Origin: Limnomonas spitsbergensis
Lineage: Eukaryota > Chlorophyta > Chlorophyceae > Chlamydomonadales
Direction: 5' to 3'
DNA: 64,000 nt
Assembly: GCA_037349105.1 (NCBI GenBank)
Contig: JAYJMM010000117.1
Location: forward strand, 3,968,001-4,032,000
Made by a program: the position numbers and the translations under genes
Part shown: positions 59,101-64,000 of the stretch, piece by piece
Layout of the letters: each line of letters opens with the position of its first letter
How positions within the stretch are numbered: the stretch's first letter is position 1
The notes under the pieces: generated by a model
Told to the model about the DNA's origin: nothing
Databases searched by the model: none
Seen by the model: only the letters and a program-made list of their open reading frames with translations

Positions 59101-62100
59101 AAGATTGCCCCCCCTTGCTTAATCTTATGGGCCCCCCCCCCTCTTTCTTTTCTTTGCTTGGGACCCGTTCATTCTGATTTCAGTTTTTGCAGTGCATTGG
59201 GCACAAAGAAGGCGGATAAGAGCCAGACATGCCTCAACAACAAACATTATCCAGCCGGGACCGCTGCTTCAGCTGAGTCGCACTGCAGGCTCAGGCCCAT
59301 CTGACGGGCCATAAGGGCCCAATGACCAAAAGACCCAACCCTAAGATCTCTTAGTTCAAGGCCTAAGGATCAAAAAGTCAAACCCCAATGCTCAAAAGAT
59401 CAACCCTAAGGTTTCTTAGGTCAAGGTCTAAGGATTAAAACATCAAACCCTACAGACTCTTAGGTCAAAGCCCTTAGGGTTCTAAGGACTGTGCAAGTAC
59501 AGATATTAGTATGCTTGGCCTCCTTCGTGGGATTTGCCCTGAAACATCCATCCAGTGAGAGATGCGTGTCAGACACGGTCAGCAGGTCTACTGTTACACA
59601 TGCAGTTGGTGATGATTCGACTGTTTCTGTTTTCGTCGTCATTTGATTCTGCACTGCCTGATGATGGGGCATTCCAATGTTTCATGTCATCTTTAAAAAG
59701 GGTGACACGTCATAATGGTGTGGAAGCATCTCAATATCCCTTACATACTCGTGCAGCCCAGAGTGATATGCAATGCCCCATGGAGATGGGCATGCCCTGT
59801 GGTTTTAGACATGCCCCAATGAGGATCTCACTGAGATTTCCTTCAGTGAGATGGGTGTGAATCAAATACTTAACATGCCCCTGACAAGTGCAGAACCCCA
59901 AAGTCCTGAACCCTCAAAAGCCAAACACTGATCAACCCACCAGGATTGCCTTAGTGATCCCCTCTCGCAATTTAACCAAATAGAACTTTGCCATACCCCC
60001 AGCTGTCCATCCTCTCTATTTTCACAGCTTAATCAGAGTCCTCTTATCATTCCTTGACTCCCTCCCTTTTGTTCCTGTTTCCCTGCAGATCACCATGCTC
60101 ACCATGTACCCCATGGCCTTCCAACACATCCAAGAGGTATGGTTGGTTAGTTGGTTGTCTGGTTGGTTGGTTGATAGGTCCAGCCCATCCAAGATACATG
60201 GTTGATCGGTTAGTTGGTTCAGCACCCCAGTCATATAATTGTGTGATTGGTTGGTTGATTCAGTACATTGAGGAGTTATGGTTGAGACAGCGACACGCCT
60301 TTCCCCCAGGGTTAGTTTAAAGGGTACAGACCACCTCTGGTTGGCCGCTGGGCAGCCAACACGCGCTGGTTTAAGTGGGGACAAGCCATGGCCGACCTAT
60401 GGCCGGCGGCCCAAGCAACAGCATGTGCTGCACCAGGACCCCTCGGCCGCAGGCGGGGACGTAGCTGAAACTGAAGCGCATGACGAACAGCGATGTTTCC
60501 CACCTAGACGCGGCTGACTCAAGCACGACACCTCGCACGTGGGGATTCGCCCCATGGGGCACTAAGTCCACAAGTGCACGGCATATCACCTAAAGATATG
60601 CGGTGTCCCCGTCCATGCCACTCTCCCTTTGCATTCACCCATGCACTGCCTGCAGCCCTTGATAGAAAGGCTTTGAGTGGATATATAAATGAACTATCAC
60701 AACCACAGGTGCTCCACGTCACTCATGCCTCCACCTCTCGTAGACCCTACCCTCCCCTCTCGCACCCTAACTGCAAGTGAGGCTTATGCGGCCACTACAA
60801 GCAAATATCACACAATTTGCAAGGTTCATGACTAATGAGAATCGCTATAGCTTCACACCTCCTCCTTCCTTGATGTGTGGATCTCTCACACCTCGCCCCG
60901 CTTTCCTGGCAGCTTGTCCCATGGACTCATGCAGGCCATGAGGATGTCCTGACTGCTGCCTACCTGGGGAGTGGGGCGCTGGCCTTCTCGTTTGTGGCCT
61001 CCTGTCTCCTATACCTGGTGAGCACTGTTGAGGCACCAGCCATGGCAAGCAAGCTGGTAGCTTGAGTGGATTCTTCCAGTCAATGACGTTACACCTCTGG
61101 GCCATGCACAAAAAAGCTCGCCAGCGTGGGCGCCCAACTGTCCAGAAGAGAGAAAAGGAGAAACTAAAAGGAAGAGGTAACAAAAGGAGAGGCCAGGAAG
61201 GCAAACAAGTCCGATACCTGAGCTCCTCTAGTAACTAGCCCTCCACAAGTGGATTCCTTCAGTGCATGCCTCTGGTGGATGTAGCCGATAGGGCGAGTCC
61301 AGGAAAGGACCAAGGGGATTTCGTCTGGTGGGTGTTTTACATAGCCCTTGTTGTGGGTAATGTGATTGAGGAGAGGGCAGTTTTTTTCTGTGGCTGTTGC
61401 TCAAGCCTTTCATCTCAGCTATGACGTTGTCATACTAGCCCACTCTCACCTGCCGACTCGTCTCTGTGCACGTTTATTGCACAAACAGCTCCCATACGCC
61501 TCAAGGCACGCCACTCGCCAGAAATGACAGGCAAACATGAGAGTCCTCTGGAGCCCTAGCTTCTCCTTAAACCCTTATATGCTGTCAAATGAAATAAGTC
61601 CGAGATCTTCGTAACCCTGCATCTTCCATCTGCAGATCCCTGTCACCAAGGGCGTTGAGTTTGATCACATGAACCCCTACAACCTTATCTTCCGTCTTAT
61701 CGTGCCTGAGGTCTTGACGTTCTTGGCAGTGCTGTTTGCCCGCTTCTGGCCAGCGGGGGTCACGGCACACCTACAAGCGACGCAGGTAGGGGGGAGCGAA
61801 GGGGGTGGGGTCAGTCCGAACGGGGGGGGGTCAGTCCTAACAGGGGAGCAAAGAGGGGGGGTCCGTCCTAACGGGGGAGGGTCCGTCCTAAGGGGAGGGC
61901 CAAGGGGGGTCATATCAAGGGGTGTGGTCTCAGTCCCATAGGAGGGGCTCAAGGAGGTTTATCCCAAGGGGCCAGCTTGTAGTCCCAAGGGAGGGGCCCC
62001 AAGGGGGTCAGTCCCAAGGGATAGTCCTTAATCTCTGACCAAGCCCTGATAAATCTAGTGGATCTGATCAGGTCATGGTGTCACTGGTGGATCTGACAAG

Positions 62101-63040
62101 GCCCTGGTGGATATGGTGGATCTGATAAGGCCCTCATAGATGTATGGATCAGGCTAGGCCCTGATAAATCTGGTGGATCTTCGTCCCCAGAGAGGCACAC
62201 GTTAAAATGCATGCTCCTCCTTTATCTGGGTTTCCAAATGACAACAGTATCTCGCTGACCTTGAATGATCAGCAAATCCCCGTCTCATCTTGAACCTATC
62301 TCATCTTGATCCTATCTCACGTTGAACCTATCTCATTTGCAATCACTTCACAGAGCCTGTGCCTTGCTTGCCTGAAGCACTTCAATGCATTGAACTTAGC
62401 CACTGCTTATCTTATGGGGCTTCATTCACTCATCAGCCATATCAGCTGGGGAGTTAAGGGTTAAGGTTAGCAAGGGACCGGATGATGGGGATGTGGCTGT
62501 AGATTTGAGGTTGACTGTGCCCGGATGATGGTGATTTGGAGTCCTTGTCCGGCTGCTCCTGCCACTTGCCGTAGGCCAGTCAAACTTTGGTCCCCTGCAG
62601 ACCAGTGATGCCTAGCCAGCAGCCTGCTCAACTGAGTGGTCTGGCGCGCACTAAAAGGAACGCTAACACTTGTGCCATAATCCTCGCAGGCATATGACTG
62701 GACTTCTCTCAACATCCTCACGACATACCCAACAGCCGCTGGGGAAACTCCGGGTCGCCCGAAAGTGGTGGACCATGCCATGCTGAAGCCCTACCCACAG
62801 GTCTTGGTCCCCGGCCCAAGGGGCATAGGCATGCCGCCCAGCCTCCCAGGCATGACCCGGGTTGCAGCTGCGGCGGGGTTTCCTCAGCAGGCAGGAGCGC
62901 CGCCCCTAATGGTGAGACGGGACGCTGGTCGGGTGCTCAGTAGGGTCCATCAGTACAGGCTCGATGAAACGGGAATGCATGTCGGGGGCCCAGAGCCACC
63001 AAGACATGCGCAAATGGGTGCAGCTGACACTATAACATGA
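56177..63040 (+). CDS. Six-helix membrane protein of unknown family
   Basis: Seven exons, all phase 0: 56177-56341, 57557-57637, 58783-58926, 60089-60136, 60913-61017, 61636-61785, 62690-63040; 347 residues. Six predicted membrane segments: WIGSNLIFTAMLPYWVA; LGLVIATALAGGHLLLGALL; YILEIAMLIIYPILLGIALG; NSSLAGVTLITMLTMYPMAF; YLGSGALAFSFVASCLLYL; FRLIVPEVLTFLAVLFA. Exons match helices one by one, which supports the model. The tail (232-347) is Pro/Gly/Arg-rich with PRGIGMPPSLPGM and may be cytosolic. I do not recognise a transporter signature. The start at 56177 (MAYQPPKVAF) is chosen because the upstream open frame has no obvious coding character. Large introns hold repeat families 1 and 2 and donor-anchored arrays. 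Confidence 0.75.
57741..57905 (+). repeat. Dispersed element family 2, copy in membrane-protein intron 2
   Basis: Best-preserved copy: CAGCTACGTCCCAGCC, GCGGCCAAGGGCTCCTGG, TGCAGCATGCCC, then GGTCCCAATGGCCCAATGG and TGGCCGCCCGGTCGCC. One frame reads SYVPACGQGLLVQHA and a later one FGPNGPMVAARSPPKGG. Confidence 0.6.
59281..59475 (+). repeat. AAGGATCAAAAGTCAAACCC-type degenerate repeat
   Basis: About eight units of roughly 20-40 bp built from CTAAGATCTCTTAG/CTAAGGTTTCTTAG, GGTCAAGGCCTAAGGAT and AAAAGATCAACCC, in intron 3 of the membrane-protein gene. Confidence 0.75.
60137..60262 (+). repeat. GGTTGGTT repeat at the membrane-protein intron 4 donor
   Basis: The intron starts GTATGGTTGGTTAGTTGGTT and continues with GGTTGGTTGGTTGATAGG; a second, spaced cluster (GATCGGTTAGTTGGTT; GATTGGTTGGTTGATT) follows. 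The first unit lies 3 bp after the splice site. Confidence 0.85.
60312..60487 (-). repeat. Dispersed element family 2, copy in membrane-protein intron 4
   Basis: Minus strand: TTCAGCTACGTCCCCGCC, TGCGGCCGAGGGGTCCTGG and TGCAGCACATGC, translating SYVPACGRGVLVQHM in one frame. Antisense to the gene. Confidence 0.6.
61079..61144 (+). repeat. Dispersed element family 1, copy 6
   Basis: GTCAATGACGTTACACCTCT, GGGCCATGCACAAAAAAGC and CAGCGTGGGCGCCCAACTG, in membrane-protein intron 5, sense, 61 bp after the donor. A purine-rich stretch follows to about 61200. Confidence 0.8.
61786..62010 (+). repeat. G-rich repeat at the membrane-protein intron 6 donor
   Basis: From the donor (CAG|GTAGGGGGGAGCG) onward: GGGGTCAGTCCGAACGGGG, GGGTCAGTCCTAACAGGG, GGGTCCGTCCTAACGGGG and further GTCCTAAGG/GTCCCAAGGG units. 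Degenerate, roughly 25-30 bp period. A separate GGTGGATCTGATAAGGCCCT repeat follows at about 62050-62170. Confidence 0.85.
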
Positions 63041-63745
63041 CATTTATGCATAGTCTACAATTTGCCAAGCTGTTATTACCAGTGAAAGGGCCTTGTTGGC
63101 TTGTTTAGTAACCCTGAATGGCACCACCGAGCATGATCAGTGGCATGAATCGGCGTTAAAACTTGTCTCGGGTGCTTTGCTCAAAAATGGGTGCACCTAG
63201 CCAGCTGCTTAACATCAGTACCTGCAGTAACCTAGGATTCAGTGGGTTCCAAGGAGACTCATGTTTAAGGCAAGCCTTATCAAGCTACTCAAAACTGTCA
63301 GTGGGCAGCTGTCTTGCGCGGCCGTTCATTACTCAACCGCACGCTATACAAGTAATCAGAGGTGCTGCTGCACAGTACAAAAAAAGGCAGAGCAGTCGGG
63401 TATGTGACTTTTCAGAGGGCAGGCGCAGCCAGGTGCGGACGGGGTCACCTGGACCCCATGCAAACCCCCTCGCCCTGTTGCAGGATTTCAAAATAGTTGT
63501 AACAACTCTATCGCAGGCTAAGTGCGTGTTTTTAATGAAGCGTATCAAATGCGCATAGAGAAGCAAAGCCACTGCTGTCGGCCTGTTGCGTGACACCAGG
63601 GGACAGCGTGACGACACCTTACGTCATCCTCTGTGAGATCCAGCCTTGGTAGCTGAGTTTCTCATTTCTGCACCTCGGCCTTTGAGGTCTGACAGTAATA
63701 ACCTTTATAAATACAGTCGATTGATTTGCGCTGTAGCGCATAAAG
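63041..63745. other. Intergenic region, no gene supported
   Basis: 3' UTR of the membrane-protein gene plus promoter of a possible downstream gene. An open frame at 63163-63558 shows no family motif or splice context and is not called. Confidence 0.4.
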
Positions 63746-63768
63746 TTTCCGGGACGTTCCAGAAACAT
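63746..63768 (+). promoter_or_regulatory. Possible heat-shock element
   Basis: TTTCCGGGACGTTCCAGAAA contains an nTTCnnGAAn core (GTTCCAGAAA) preceded by a half-site (TTTCC). It lies about 105 bp upstream of the ATG at 63872. Sequence pattern only. Confidence 0.35.
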
Positions 63769-63871
63769 CGGGCTGACGGACGGACGGGCGGATACGGGGT
63801 GACTCGGGGGGCTCTGCCGAAAACGTGAACAAAGCTAGGGTTCAACAGTGTTCAACGGGTAGGGTTTGACA

Positions 63872-63902
63872 ATGTTCGCTGGCGGAGGCTCGAAAGCAGC
63901 AG
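63872..63902 (+). CDS. Possible first coding exon of a gene running off the window
   Basis: ATG at 63872 starts MFAGGGSKAA and is followed by a donor (CAG|GTATGC) in phase 1; an acceptor (GCTTTGGCAG) ends at 63987 and its 3' side stays open to the window end. Only 10 codons are visible, so no function is proposed. The upstream heat-shock-like element would fit a stress gene, but this is speculation. Confidence 0.35.
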
Positions 63903-64000
63903 GTATGCCCTAGGACATTTCCTAGCACATCGGCATTTCGCTTTATTGGCTTCTTTCCTGTCTTCCATGCACTCCGCGCTTTGGCAGGCCCCCTCCATAT

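Noticed and set aside
63163..63558. 131-residue plus-strand open frame after the membrane-protein gene
   Set aside because: No recognisable motif, no plausible promoter or splice context, and composition like neighbouring non-coding DNA.

Overview
This window is nuclear DNA from a green plant-lineage microalga, most likely a chlorophyte of the trebouxiophyte/chlorophyte type. The evidence is eukaryotic gene structure throughout (many short exons, GT-AG introns of 100-1500 bp), several products with plastid or thylakoid-lumen targeting signals, a starch-binding domain protein, cytosolic-type phosphoglucomutase, a mitochondrial-ribosome protein and centrin. No rRNA, tRNA, CRISPR or bacterial operon was seen. 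All gene models below were assembled by hand from splice signals, reading phase and family motifs; no transcript data were available.

Layout: 1-751 is the 3' end of a glutamine-rich protein gene (+). 751-6291 is gene-poor, with a 1.6-kb minisatellite and a mosaic of decayed repeats. 6292-9283 (+) encodes a plastid CBM20 starch-binding coiled-coil protein. 10469-12040 (-) is a small mTERF-like plastid protein, divergent from 12898-23073 (+), a complete 14-exon phosphoglucomutase. 24489-26946 (-) is a thylakoid-lumen protein with a Tat signal, divergent from 27341-32022 (+), a secreted protein of unknown function. 34765-41769 (-) is a myristoylatable ankyrin/PH-like/RING ubiquitin-ligase candidate, divergent (271 bp apart) from 42041-48101 (+), a second plastid coiled-coil protein paralogous to the CBM20 protein but carrying a membrane segment instead of CBM20. 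48992-51927 (+) is centrin-like, 53574-55264 (+) is mitochondrial ribosomal protein mS34, 56177-63040 (+) is a six-helix membrane protein of unknown family. A possible first exon of another gene lies at 63872-63902.

Functional themes: the two coiled-coil paralogues (one starch-binding, one membrane-anchored) plus phosphoglucomutase suggest starch or pyrenoid-sheath biology, although close linkage of PGM may be chance.

The most unusual structural signal is that many introns carry a tandem repeat array that begins within about 1-15 bp of the 5' splice site (PGM introns 3 and 8, the 27-kb secreted-protein gene intron 1, lumen-protein intron 2, ankyrin-RING intron 10, centrin intron 3, membrane-protein introns 4 and 6). 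In addition, a ~60-bp dispersed element with a highly conserved core occurs at least six times, and all four intronic copies are in the sense orientation.
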